A stretch of 64,000 nucleotides of DNA from Bacteroidales bacterium. Its GTDB lineage: Bacteria > Bacteroidota > Bacteroidia > Bacteroidales > UBA12077. Both the position numbers and the translations under genes were made by a program. The notes below the pieces were generated by a model. That model saw only the letters and a list, made by a program, of their open reading frames with translations. It was not told the DNA's origin and ran no database searches. The stretch covers positions 1 through 64,000 of the forward strand of contig WTBR01000106.1 in NCBI GenBank assembly GCA_013138975.1. Direction: 5' to 3'. Positions 27,442-35,739 of this stretch are shown piece by piece; the stretch's first letter is position 1; each line of letters opens with the position of its first letter.

Positions 27442-28230
27442 ATGAAAAAGTTAATAATTTTAATTCTTGGATTTACAATAATGCTAAATTCATGCAAACA
27501 AGCCAATCTTGATAAAAATAAATCACAAGATCACTTAATAATGTCAGCGCTTTGGTATCAGAAATCTGGTGAGATGAAAGCGATATATTATCAATGCTTT
27601 AATTGGGCTAAATTGAGAGTAGATATGATTACAGCAGAAAATACCGAAACCCGAAAAGCTGTTGTTGTAGATATTGACGAAACAATGCTGGATAATAGTC
27701 CATATGAGGCAAATTGTATTATTACCGGGAAAAGCTATACTAAAGAAACATGGACTGAATGGTGCTCGCAAATTAATGCAAAACCGCTACCCGGAGCTGT
27801 TGAATTCTCAAAGTATGCAGAATCAAAAGGAATTGAGGTATTTTATATTTCGAACAGAAGCGTCGATGTATTTGATCTTACTTTAAAAAACCTACAAAAA
27901 GAAAATTTTGCATTTGCTGATAGTTCTCATTTATTATTAAAATCAGATACACGAAGCAAAAAACCTCGAAGAGAAATTGTTCTCTCAAAATTTGAGATCG
28001 TATTACTTATTGGTGACAACTTACTTGATTTCTCGGAAATTTTTGAAGACAGATCAACAAATTTTGGATTCAATACAGTTGATGAGAATAAAGAAGACTT
28101 TGGAACTAAGTTTATTATTTTACCAAATCCAATGTATGGTGATTGGGAAAAAGCGGTTTTCGAAAACAAAAAAGATTTAAGTAATAATGAGAAATATGAT
28201 TTGAGAAAATCCAATTTTATTACTTACTAA
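27442..28230 (+). CDS. 5'-nucleotidase / acid phosphatase, lipoprotein e(P4) family (HAD superfamily)
   Basis: 262 residues. The lipoprotein signal MKKLIILILGFTIMLNSC puts the acylated Cys at 18. The HAD nucleophile motif is VVVDIDETMLD with Asp77 and Asp79, the second motif is YISNR and the last is LIGDNLLDF. It removes phosphate from nucleotides such as NMN at the outer membrane for salvage (family knowledge). Slightly short but complete. Followed by an R4 hairpin terminator. Confidence 0.92.
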   Translation: MKKLIILILGFTIMLNSCKQANLDKNKSQDHLIMSALWYQKSGEMKAIYYQCFNWAKLRVDMITAENTETRKAVVVDIDETMLDNSPYEANCIITGKSYTKETWTEWCSQINAKPLPGAVEFSKYAESKGIEVFYISNRSVDVFDLTLKNLQKENFAFADSSHLLLKSDTRSKKPRREIVLSKFEIVLLIGDNLLDFSEIFEDRSTNFGFNTVDENKEDFGTKFIILPNPMYGDWEKAVFENKKDLSNNEKYDLRKSNFITY

Positions 28231-28236
28231 TTTTAG

Positions 28237-28265
28237 ACCTGTTAGGTTTTAAAAACCTAACAGGT
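28237..28265. terminator. R4 hairpin acting as terminator
   Basis: ACCTGTTAGGTTTT (28237-28250) and AAAACCTAACAGGT (28252-28265) form a perfect 14-bp stem 7 bases after the phosphatase stop. A third ACCTGTTAGGTT arm follows at 28272. Related hairpins stand after genes at 34376, 41623, 49254 and 56706. Confidence 0.8.
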
Positions 28266-28338
28266 TTTAACACCTGTTAGGTTGAATCATTAATAATTTT
28301 CTACTAATTCTAATTCTAATTAATTTACTAGGGTTCTA

Positions 28339-28734
28339 TTAATGATTACATGAATGACCGTTATCATGTCCATCTTGATGATGTTTCTCGTGTTCTGAAC
28401 AACTTTGACCACTGTCGTTAATATTTCCGGCAACATATTGTTCTACTATACTTTTTGCATCACCTGAACATCCGCGAACAACTTGAATTCCTTGATTATT
28501 TAAAACACTAATTGCACCTGCTCCAATTCCTCCTGCAAGCATTGTTGTAACTCCGTTTTGAGCTAAAACACTAGCAATATTAGATTTGCAACCACAGCCT
28601 TGTTCCGATTTTAGTGTCTGTACATCTGTAACCGTATTTTCATCGGAAACGGAATATATTCCATAAAATTCGCAATGTCCAAAATGCTCGTCAATTTGAT
28701 TATTTGCTGTAATAGGTATTGCTATTTTTTTCAT
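28339..28734 (-). CDS. dinitrogenase iron-molybdenum cofactor (NifX/NifB-C) family protein
   Basis: 131 residues. A compact RNase H-like NifX fold: the N-terminal MKKIAIPITANNQIDEHFGH carries the conserved HFGHC-type motif, and GGIGAGAISVL is the family's loop. The last ~20 residues form a His-rich metal-binding tail (HEKHHQDGHDNGHSCNH), with Cys residues also in the middle (GCGCKSN). Proteins of this type in organisms without nitrogenase occur next to DUF134 regulators, as here. Role in metal or Fe-S cluster handling is inferred. Confidence 0.85.
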   Translation of the reverse strand: MKKIAIPITANNQIDEHFGHCEFYGIYSVSDENTVTDVQTLKSEQGCGCKSNIASVLAQNGVTTMLAGGIGAGAISVLNNQGIQVVRGCSGDAKSIVEQYVAGNINDSGQSCSEHEKHHQDGHDNGHSCNH

Positions 28735-28752
28735 TCGTATTTTTATTAATTG

Positions 28753-28941
28753 TTAAACATTCTTATTGTATTGTAATCTTTTCTTTTTTCCTTTTCCTCC
28801 TCCGGATTTTCGTCTTAATCCCTGACCTACACCAAGTACGTTTATTTCATTTTGCTCAGATTCATCTTTTTTACAAGTTCCAAGTTTTCTTCCTGTTTTT
28901 GGGCCTGATTCATCTGGTCCTTTATGATTTAAATGTGCCAT
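28753..28941 (-). CDS. small DUF5320-like protein
   Basis: 62 residues, glycine- and lysine-rich. The N-terminus MAHLNHKGPDESGPKTGRKL matches the GP-x-GP-x-TGR pattern of DUF5320-type proteins that accompany NifX-like genes in anaerobes. It lies between NifX-like and DUF134 genes with gaps of 18 and 3 bases, so it is co-transcribed. Confidence 0.7.
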   Translation of the reverse strand: MAHLNHKGPDESGPKTGRKLGTCKKDESEQNEINVLGVGQGLRRKSGGGKGKKKRLQYNKNV

Positions 28942-28944
28942 AAC

Positions 28945-29352
28945 TTAGCTATTTAAATTAATTAATTCCTCTTTATTATAGTCAGAGCAGTCACCACACT
29001 TCACGTGATTTTCAAGGCCTTCTATTAATTTGTGACACTTTCTGCATCTATACCATTCATTATCTAATTCATAATTTCCACCTTCAATTTTTATTGATTT
29101 GCCTTCGATTAGCGCTTTTGAGACGGACTTTATTGCTTTATTATAAATGCGTGTTAATGTTGGACGAGAAACATTCATTTGCTCTGCAGCTTGTTCTTGC
29201 GAAAGCATTTCATAACTAACTAACCTTATACTTTCGTATTCTTCAAATGATAAAATAATTGATTCTGCCTTACACGATTGCATACCAAAAGGTTTAAATC
29301 CTTTCATTTTTGGTGGATGACAAATCTTTCTACATTTCTCAGGTCTCGCCAT
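28945..29352 (-). CDS. DUF134 family DNA-binding protein with zinc-ribbon-like tail
   Basis: 135 residues. It has the family start MARPEKCRKICHPPKMKGFKP, a sigma-4-like HTH (SQEQAAEQMNVSRPTLTRIY) and a C-terminal ribbon with CRKC and CGDC pairs. Probable regulator of the three-gene NifX/DUF5320/DUF134 operon. A palindrome (29403-29418) sits just upstream of its start. Confidence 0.85.
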   Translation of the reverse strand: MARPEKCRKICHPPKMKGFKPFGMQSCKAESIILSFEEYESIRLVSYEMLSQEQAAEQMNVSRPTLTRIYNKAIKSVSKALIEGKSIKIEGGNYELDNEWYRCRKCHKLIEGLENHVKCGDCSDYNKEELINLNS

Positions 29353-29402
29353 TGTTTATGGTGCTCACATTAACACGTTTATAAAATTAATTTGCAAATA
29401 TA

Positions 29403-29418
29403 ATGAACCTACGTTCAT
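29403..29418. promoter_or_regulatory. palindrome between divergent DUF134 and thioesterase genes
   Basis: ATGAAC-CTAC-GTTCAT, a perfect 6-bp inverted repeat 51 bases before the DUF134 start and 43 before the thioesterase start. Candidate operator, possibly for the DUF134 protein; no independent support. Confidence 0.4.
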
Positions 29419-29460
29419 AATAAAATGTTTTTTAATATATTTGAAAAAATATTTAAAAGA

Positions 29461-29859
29461 ATGACAGAACGAATTAATAAATCAGAATCAAAACAATATA
29501 AAGTTGTATTTCCCAATACCTTAAATGATCATGATACTTTGTTTGGCGGAATTGCAATGCAATGGATGGATGAGCTTGCATATATAACCGCTACCAGGTT
29601 TACCAGAATGAAAATGGTTACAGTTTCTACCGGGAAAATTCATTTTAGAAATGCAATTAAATCAGGCACAATTGCCGAAATTACGGCTAAGGTAATAAAG
29701 GTGGGCAATGTAAAAATTGATATTCAGGTGGAAATAAATGTAGAGGAAATGTATACTGATAAAAAGTTTTTGGCTGTTGATGCCGTTTTTACTTTTGCAG
29801 CTGTTGATGGAGATAATAAAGCAATTCGACTGGAATTAGAAGAATCTTTAGCCTTATAA
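29461..29859 (+). CDS. acyl-CoA thioesterase (hotdog fold, YciA-like)
   Basis: The frame opens at 29425, but the family start corresponds to the Met at 29461 (MTERINKSESKQYKVVFPN), giving 132 residues. The LNDHDTLFGGIAMQWMDELA block carries the hotdog active-site region, followed by VTVSTGKIHFRNAIKSG. It hydrolyses acyl-CoA esters in the cytoplasm. Upstream residues of the longer frame are poorly supported. Confidence 0.85.
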   Translation: MTERINKSESKQYKVVFPNTLNDHDTLFGGIAMQWMDELAYITATRFTRMKMVTVSTGKIHFRNAIKSGTIAEITAKVIKVGNVKIDIQVEINVEEMYTDKKFLAVDAVFTFAAVDGDNKAIRLELEESLAL

Positions 29860-29870
29860 TTACTAATAAC

Positions 29871-30929
29871 TTACAGCAAGTTATTTAATGCACTTTTTAA
29901 AGTGGGATATTTAAAATTATATCCCGTAGCTTTTATTTTATCGCAAGAAACCCGACTTCCTTTTAGAAGAATATCAGCCATTTCACCGAAAAGTAATTTG
30001 AATAAAAATTCAGGAATACGTAAAGCCCAAAATGGCTTTTTGAGCTGTTTTGCTATTTTTTCAGAAAACGCAATATTGTTAATGTGTTCTGGCGCCACTG
30101 CATTGTATGCTCCATTCATTTCGGAATCTTCAATAGCTTTTATATAAATCTCACAAAGATCATCAATATGTATCCAAGGCATGTATTGTTTTCCGCTGCC
30201 TAATGCCGATCCAATTCCTAATTTAAAGGCTTTGATCATTTTGGATAATGCACCACCTTGTTTTGAAAGCACTAATCCTGTTCTAATCTTAACAGTTCTA
30301 ATATCAAGATTTTGAAATTTGTTAGCACTATCTTCCCATAATCTGCATGTTTCTCCAAGAAAATCATCCGCAGATGAATCGGTTTCGGTAAAAATATGAT
30401 TCGATGTTATTGCCCCGTAATGTCCTATTGCTGATGCAGATATAAATGCTTTTAAATTATGGTTTGGATCGATATTATTAAAAAGTAATTCTGTTGATTT
30501 TACCCTGCTATCAACAATTCCTTGTTTTTGGTTTTTTGTCCACCTTTTTCCTGCAATATTTACTCCCGCAAGATGTATTATATAATTGCTAGAGTTAATA
30601 GCCTCTTTATCAATTATATTATTGTTTATATCCCAATAAAACACGGGGATCTTATTATCTATACTTTTTGTCCTGCTAGGTAGTGTCGGTAAGTAAACAG
30701 CCTTTTTTTCAAGTCTTTGATAAGAAAGCGTCAAAGACAAGGCTTTCGAAGTGTTGGAAACCAAGGAGCTTACTTTTGTAAGTGACTGTTTACAACACGA
30801 GAGAAACGCAGTATTTGGCGTTTTCTTACAAAGACTAAGTATGGCTACTTCATATCCTTTGTTTAATAGCATCTTGCTAAGATGCTGTCCTACAAGTCCG
30901 GTTCCTCCTGTAATTAATATTTTTGTCAT
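29871..30929 (-). CDS. TIGR01777-type NAD-dependent epimerase with a 53-residue insertion
   Basis: 352 residues, about 50 longer than its family. The Rossmann start ITGGTGLVGQHLSKML, HLAGVNIAGKRWT, FISASAIGHYG and the C-terminal AYNAVAPEHINN and VSCDKIKATGY blocks are clear. After the second strand (VAILS, residue 32) the normal family would go on with roughly RTKSIDNKIPVFYWDI. Instead 53 residues (33-85), rich in Ser, Leu, Lys and Cys, intervene. They are encoded by a palindromic DNA segment. The insertion is in frame, so the protein may still be made. Expected role: SDR-type sugar or cell-division-linked epimerase; substrate unknown. Confidence 0.87.
   Translation of the reverse strand: MTKILITGGTGLVGQHLSKMLLNKGYEVAILSLCKKTPNTAFLSCCKQSLTKVSSLVSNTSKALSLTLSYQRLEKKAVYLPTLPSRTKSIDNKIPVFYWDINNNIIDKEAINSSNYIIHLAGVNIAGKRWTKNQKQGIVDSRVKSTELLFNNIDPNHNLKAFISASAIGHYGAITSNHIFTETDSSADDFLGETCRLWEDSANKFQNLDIRTVKIRTGLVLSKQGGALSKMIKAFKLGIGSALGSGKQYMPWIHIDDLCEIYIKAIEDSEMNGAYNAVAPEHINNIAFSEKIAKQLKKPFWALRIPEFLFKLLFGEMADILLKGSRVSCDKIKATGYNFKYPTLKSALNNLL
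30675..30833. repeat. in-frame palindromic element inside the epimerase gene
   Basis: 159 bases (53 codons) with several inverted repeats: GTAAACAG (30693-30700) with CTGTTTAC (30786-30793), GTCTTTGA (30713-30720) with TCAAAGAC (30731-30738), CTTAC-TTTT-GTAAG near 30770 and AACGC...GCGTT near 30804-30822. Junction codons CTTAGT and CCTAGC on the coding strand could be a diverged target duplication. No second copy is visible in the window. Confidence 0.65.
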
Positions 30930-30938
30930 TGAAAATAA

Positions 30939-31463
30939 TTAATGATTACAATCCTGCTTAACTTTTATGATTGTACTCGTATCAAATTTATGCTTTTGCG
31001 CTATTTCCAGTAAATTAGTATAAATAGAATCATCTAACATTTTTGTTCTGGAAAGAATCCAAAGATATTTTCTCGATGGATCTCCAACCAAGGCATACTT
31101 ATAATCTTTGTCCAAAGCAATAATGTAATATTTTCCTGAGAAAGGCCTGAAGAAGCTTACTTTCAATCTTCCCGGGTATTTTGTTTTTGGAACCCATGCA
31201 ACTCCTTTTGCAGTTTTACTTTCACCTTTGTTTTCAATCAAAAATCCCTTATTTAAAACTTCAATTTTTCCATTATTCTTAATGCTGTATGTTGCAGTTA
31301 CGCATTCAAGCCCTTTTTCAAAGCCATTTGGTAAGCGCGCTATTTCGTACCATTCGCCTAAATACTTATTAATTTCTACGGTTTCTACAGTTTCGAGAGG
31401 TTCATTGTTTTTGCATGACAAAAAGCTTAGCATGATAAATAGTATTAGTTTGTAATTTCCCAT
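30939..31463 (-). CDS. lipocalin family lipoprotein (Blc-like)
   Basis: 174 residues. Signal peptide with lipobox ending LSFLSC, so it is anchored in a membrane by an acylated Cys at about 17. The lipocalin signature is YLGEWYEIARLPNGFEKG, followed by the GVAWVPKTKYPGRLKVSFF and YALVGDPSRKYLWILSR strands. It binds lipids or lysophospholipids in the envelope in other bacteria. Ends 10 bases before the epimerase start; probably one transcript. Confidence 0.92.
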   Translation of the reverse strand: MGNYKLILFIMLSFLSCKNNEPLETVETVEINKYLGEWYEIARLPNGFEKGLECVTATYSIKNNGKIEVLNKGFLIENKGESKTAKGVAWVPKTKYPGRLKVSFFRPFSGKYYIIALDKDYKYALVGDPSRKYLWILSRTKMLDDSIYTNLLEIAQKHKFDTSTIIKVKQDCNH

Positions 31464-31599
31464 TTTAACAATCTTGTTTGTTTATAATTATATAAACAAA
31501 GCATAACAAGAAAAGTTTAGTTTATTTAAAAAAACAAGATTTGTGTTAATAGAAAAGGTGCATTTTTTAAAGTAATTTCCGATAAAAGGCCATTAAATT

Positions 31600-31800
31600 G
31601 TTGTCATTCTGTCCCGATAGTTATCGGGATGTCAAAGAATCTAAAAGTCTATCAATGATTTACAATCCGTAAAAAGCTGTCCAAAAATTCTTTGTGAAAC
31701 TTCGAGAGTCCTTTGTGCTCCTTTGCGGTATAGCTTTAAAATCTATTACACAGAGGTTCACAAAGAAGACTCAAAGGTGCACAAAGGAATTAAAGAGTAT
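31600..31800. repeat. intergenic palindromic repeats upstream of the STAND gene
   Basis: The 31464-32068 gap holds CCCGATA-GT-TATCGGG (31613-31628) and, further on, two long arms repeated in inverted form. TCTTTGTGAA near 31689 matches TTCACAAAGA near 31759. TCCTTTGTGCTCCTTTG near 31709 matches CAAAGGTGCACAAAGGA near 31777 with one mismatch. No gene is seen here. A TACATTTG -7-like box is at 32020-32027, before the STAND gene. Confidence 0.6.
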
Positions 31801-32068
31801 TAATTCTTGTTTTTTACTTTTGGGATAAGCTCAAGCTAATAAACCAATTGAATTCTAGTCATTTTTTTAATTAAACAACAGTTTAACACTTTAACAGGAA
31901 CAAAATCTATTGTAAAACATTTTATCTTACTTAGTACCAGCAAGAAAACTACTTATTTATAGATTCCTTAAACTCTTTGTTTAGCATTTCGTATGCGTAT
32001 ATAAAACGAATGGTTTTGTTACATTTGTTTAATAACAAGTTACAGCAAATTTTAAAATAAATGCGCAC

Positions 32069-34339
32069 ATGATAATTGAATTAATAGCTATATATGTTGG
32101 AGATAAAATATTAGGAAAGATCATTTCAGAAGAAATCTGGCATAAACGTATTTGGCACAAAATAAACCCTCCCATAAGGTATAAAGATAGATTGTATAAA
32201 TGTATATATGAGACAATAGAAGAATACGACAAGGCGAATAGACATACTAAACATCCGGCAAATAAATTTCCATTTTACCAATCGCAGGAACTACTCGATG
32301 CTCTTAGTACATACATATTATTCGAAAGTGACTCAGCAGAGCTTCTTGTGCAAAATTTCGAACAGAACCCTAATATTATAAAACCAAGTGCCGAGGAATT
32401 ATCAGACTTCTTTAATCTTTTTTTAGAGAAAGTCCGTTCTGATGAATTATTGAAAACAAAGTTTGTTGACGAAAATTACAAAGAAAAAATATTTTCTAAT
32501 TCAGACAAGATTGATAGGGTTATTAATAAGCTTGATGCTATTAAAGAAGACACCGGAAAAATTAAAAACGACACCAAAACGATTATACAGAAATTGGATT
32601 CTTCCTCTCTACAGCGAGAAGCGGGCAAAGAATTAACAGCACGACTTCCATTGTTATTAGGTGATAAAATAGTAAAAAGAGAAGACGATTTAACTGATAT
32701 ACGCCAAAGACTACTGCAGAACAAACAACTAGTATTGGTTAACGGGATGGGAGGAATAGGGAAAACAACCTTAGCTCAAATGTACATAACCGAGTATTAT
32801 AAAGAATACAAATACCTGGTCTGGATTAGCATCAATTCCGATGATTTTGTTGCTGATTTTATAAATACTCCGGGATTAAAAGAAAGTTTGAAAATCTCAT
32901 TAGAAGGCAAAACACCTCGGGAGTATTTCAATGATATTATTATAGCATTAAAAAGTCTTCCTCATAAGAATAATGAGCAATCACTTATAATTATAGACAA
33001 TGCGGAAGAAGACCTTGTGCAATTTCGTGATTATTTACCTCACCCTCCCTATTGGCATATTTTGACTACATCAAGGCATAAAATAGAGGATTTTGATGTA
33101 AAAGAACTGGATTTTTTGAATGAAGAACAAGCGCTTGAACTCTTTAAACTTTACTATAAACGAAAAAACATTTCGGATAATGATATTCGGAAAATAGTTA
33201 GAGAATTAGAATTCCATACTTTAACTATTGAGATCCTTGCTAAAACAGCACAAAACGACGGATTAGATGTGCAGAAAACAGTAAATACTCTTGTGCAAGA
33301 CTATTCTGTAGAAGTAAATACGAGGCATGCTGATGGGAAAATCATTAAAATAACATCCTACTTATCTTCTATTTTTGATATGAGCAAATTGGGTGAAGAT
33401 GAAATGTGGCTTTTAAAACAGTTTTATTTTTTACCTCCTCAATTTCATAGTTACGATATTATTGCAGAAATTCTGTTACCTACAATTGATGATAAGCCAT
33501 ACAAAATTCAAAAAATATTATCCAAATTAGTTGCTAAAGGCTGGCTTCTCTATAATGAAACAACATGCGAGAATAAATTACACAGAATTATAGGCGATGT
33601 CATTAAACACTCGGTAGACATGCCTTTCGGTGATATTGAACCATTAATTGAATCAATAAGTAATTTGCTATTAATTGACCAGTCAAAAGACAATCCAATA
33701 GATAAGTTCCCTTGGGCTGTTTTCGGGAATAATCTGTTAAAACAGTTTTCTTTTAATGAGGATAATAAAATAGCAAAACTTCAAAATAATTTGGCAGTAG
33801 TTCTTAAAGACCTTGGGGATTATAATGGTGCAAAGGCCTTATTAGAAAAGGCTATTATTTCTACTGAGAAAAATTTTGGAAAAGAGCATCCCACTACGGT
33901 TGTTCGTTATTCCAATTTGGCAACCGTACTTCAAGATCTCGGGGATTATAATGGTGCAAAGGCCTTATTAGAAAGGGCTCTCATTTCTGCTGAGAAAAAT
34001 TTTGGTAAAGAGCATCCAACAACGGCAGTTCGTTATTCCAATTTGGCATTAGTACTTCAAGCCCTCGGGGATTATAATGGTGCAAAGGCCTTATTAGAAA
34101 AGGCTCTCATTTCTACTGAGAAAAATTTTGGTAAAGAGCATCCAAGTACGGCAGTTAGTTATTCGAATTTGGCATTAGTACTTCAAGACCTCGGGGATTA
34201 TAATGGTGTAAAGGCCTTATTAGAAAAGGCTGTAAAAATATTTAATAAGGCCTTAGGCAGTGAGCATCCAAATACTTTGACGGTAAAACAAAATTTAGAA
34301 ATTTTAATTCAGGAAATGCATAATAAAAAATTGCTTTAG
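32069..34339 (+). CDS. STAND NTPase with NB-ARC and TPR repeats (NLR-like)
   Basis: 756 residues. The N-terminal ~175 residues are a helical domain I do not recognise, starting with a hydrophobic MIIELIAIYVGDKILGKII segment and ending in a coiled region (KIDRVINKLDAIKEDTGKIK). The NB-ARC ATPase follows: Walker A GMGGIGKTT (226-234), Walker B SLIIIDNAEED (305-315), sensor ILTTSR (331-336). A winged-helix-like part leads to TPR units of 42 residues from about 576. Three units are nearly identical, with a partial fourth. The layout, effector-NTPase-sensor, is that of bacterial NLR-like proteins, several of which are antiphage. It stands alone, so any effector function must lie in the N-terminal domain. 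Confidence 0.85.
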   Translation: MIIELIAIYVGDKILGKIISEEIWHKRIWHKINPPIRYKDRLYKCIYETIEEYDKANRHTKHPANKFPFYQSQELLDALSTYILFESDSAELLVQNFEQNPNIIKPSAEELSDFFNLFLEKVRSDELLKTKFVDENYKEKIFSNSDKIDRVINKLDAIKEDTGKIKNDTKTIIQKLDSSSLQREAGKELTARLPLLLGDKIVKREDDLTDIRQRLLQNKQLVLVNGMGGIGKTTLAQMYITEYYKEYKYLVWISINSDDFVADFINTPGLKESLKISLEGKTPREYFNDIIIALKSLPHKNNEQSLIIIDNAEEDLVQFRDYLPHPPYWHILTTSRHKIEDFDVKELDFLNEEQALELFKLYYKRKNISDNDIRKIVRELEFHTLTIEILAKTAQNDGLDVQKTVNTLVQDYSVEVNTRHADGKIIKITSYLSSIFDMSKLGEDEMWLLKQFYFLPPQFHSYDIIAEILLPTIDDKPYKIQKILSKLVAKGWLLYNETTCENKLHRIIGDVIKHSVDMPFGDIEPLIESISNLLLIDQSKDNPIDKFPWAVFGNNLLKQFSFNEDNKIAKLQNNLAVVLKDLGDYNGAKALLEKAIISTEKNFGKEHPTTVVRYSNLATVLQDLGDYNGAKALLERALISAEKNFGKEHPTTAVRYSNLALVLQALGDYNGAKALLEKALISTEKNFGKEHPSTAVSYSNLALVLQDLGDYNGVKALLEKAVKIFNKALGSEHPNTLTVKQNLEILIQEMHNKKLL
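33815..34318 (+). repeat. 126-bp tandem repeats encoding TPR units
   Basis: Unit starts (GGGGATTATAATGGTG) lie at 33815, 33941, 34067 and 34193, exactly 126 bases apart. The first three units differ at only a few positions; the last is diverged at its end. Such near-identity at DNA level means recent expansion or gene conversion. Confidence 0.92.
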
Positions 34340-34375
34340 TAATTTGTATAAGTAATGGCAGGGAAAGTAGCCGCT

Positions 34376-34408
34376 AGACCTAACAGGTTTTAAAAATCTG
34401 TTAGGTCT
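34376..34408. repeat. R4 hairpin repeat
   Basis: AGACCTAACAG (34376-34386) with CTGTTAGGTCT (34398-34408), an 11-bp perfect stem shortly after the STAND gene stop. Likely acts in transcription end. Confidence 0.7.
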
Positions 34409-34476
34409 GATTATTTGATAATCAACTTACTGAGAAAATACCTGGTGTTTTTAAAATTGCTTTTTACATTATGTGG

Positions 34477-34513
34477 ATAGCCGCCTAGCCGCTTTAAGCG
34501 GCTGGGCGGCTAT
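34477..34513 (+). terminator. strong GC-rich hairpin terminator
   Basis: ATAGCCGCCTAGCCGC (34477-34492) pairs with GCGGCTGGGCGGCTAT (34498-34513) along 16 bp with one T-G wobble and a 5-base loop, followed by TATTTATTTA. It separates the STAND gene from the nitrilase gene. Confidence 0.85.
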
Positions 34514-34568
34514 TTATTTACAAATTATCAGAGTTTATACAGTTTTTAGTAAATTTGTATAACAAGAA

Positions 34569-34597
34569 AGGCTTGAGGTGAAATCCTCCTTGTCTAC
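34569..34597 (+). repeat. 29-base element shared with 42402-42430
   Basis: AGGCTTGAGGTGAAATCC followed by TCCTTGTCTAC. The complement of 42402-42430 is the same with two or three changes. Here it lies 35 bases upstream of the nitrilase start. Nature unknown. Confidence 0.6.
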
Positions 34598-34631
34598 ACA
34601 ACTTATTAACAAAATCCAATAAGAAAGCTAT

Positions 34632-35591
34632 ATGGAAAATACCCTTAAAATAGGAATGGCTCAAATCTCTCCCGTTTGGTTAAATAAACAAAAGACGATT
34701 GAAAAGGTAAAAGCCTATATTAAGAAAGCCGGAGATGCAAAATGTGAACTTATAGTATTTGGTGAGGGATTGCTTCCAGGATATCCCTTTTGGTTGTCGA
34801 TGACAAATGGAGCTAAGTTTAATTCAAAAATTCAAAAGGAGATACATGCTCATTACATCAGAAACGCTATACAAATAGAGTCTGGTGAACTTGATGAAAT
34901 TTGCATGCTGGCAAAAAGTAATAATATCGCCATATACTTAGGCATCATAGAACGTGCAAAAAACAGAGGTGGACATAGCCTTTACTGCTCTTTGGTATAC
35001 ATTGATTGTGAAGGTGAAATTAAATCTGTACACAGAAAACTACAACCGACTTACGAAGAGCGACTAACTTGGGCTCCGGGTGATGGGCATGGATTGAGAG
35101 TTCATGATTTAAAGAACTTTTGCGTTGGGGGGTTGAATTGCTGGGAAAATTGGATGCCCTTAGCAAGAACTGCACTCTATGGTTTAGGAGAAAACCTACA
35201 TATTGCTGTTTGGCCGGGTTCTGAAGACAACACAGTTGACATTACAAAATTTATTGCTAAAGAATCCCGTTCTTTTGTGGTTTCAGTTTCCAGCTTAATG
35301 AAAATCGAAGATTTTCCGAAAGATACGCCACATCTGGAAGAAATTCTTAAAAATTCTCCAGCTATATTAGCAAATGGTGGATCATGCATTGCCGGCCCCG
35401 ATGGAGAATGGATTGTTTCACCAATTACTGATAAAGAAGATCTAATTATTTCGACTATTGATTTTAATAGAGTACTAGAAGAAAGACAGAACTTTGATTC
35501 TGTAGGACATTACTCTCGACCCGACGTAACAAAACTTACAATTAATAGGGAAAGGCAATCCATAATTGATATCATAGATAATAACGATTAA
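34632..35591 (+). CDS. nitrilase-family carbon-nitrogen hydrolase
   Basis: 319 residues. The catalytic Glu45 (IVFGEGLLPGYP), Lys136 (VHRKLQPTYEE) and Cys170 (GGLNCWENWMPLAR) are all present. The Cys region is of the true nitrilase / cyanide hydratase type rather than the amidase type. Hydrolyses an organic nitrile to acid and ammonia; the natural substrate is unknown. Single gene with a terminator upstream. Confidence 0.9.
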   Translation: MENTLKIGMAQISPVWLNKQKTIEKVKAYIKKAGDAKCELIVFGEGLLPGYPFWLSMTNGAKFNSKIQKEIHAHYIRNAIQIESGELDEICMLAKSNNIAIYLGIIERAKNRGGHSLYCSLVYIDCEGEIKSVHRKLQPTYEERLTWAPGDGHGLRVHDLKNFCVGGLNCWENWMPLARTALYGLGENLHIAVWPGSEDNTVDITKFIAKESRSFVVSVSSLMKIEDFPKDTPHLEEILKNSPAILANGGSCIAGPDGEWIVSPITDKEDLIISTIDFNRVLEERQNFDSVGHYSRPDVTKLTINRERQSIIDIIDNND

Positions 35592-35674
35592 ATGCATTGG
35601 ATTATAATGAGATAATAGGACTAATTGAATCCTTGAAAGATAAAAAACTCTTATGTGTAAAAATACCGATTGAA

Positions 35675-35739
35675 CGGGATCAGTTCAACCGGATACTTTC
35701 ACTTCACTATCGTTCCTGAAATTATGGTTTCACTGATTT
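35675..35739. repeat. R3 repeat copy truncating an AraC gene
   Basis: CGGGATCAGTTCAACCGGAT, CACTTCACTATCGTTCCTGA, AATTATGGTTTCACTGATTT: same order and near-identical to 22765-22829. Its last bases supply the final codons and stop of the AraC-type gene. Confidence 0.7.

Noticed and set aside
29902..30942. Plus-strand frames opposite the epimerase gene, including one over the palindromic insertion
   Set aside because: They are antisense shadows. The minus strand carries all conserved epimerase motifs on both sides of the insertion.
33815..34318. Regular 126-base repeats that could be taken for a CRISPR-like array
   Set aside because: There are no unique spacers, the period is too long and the units are in-frame TPR codons of the STAND gene.
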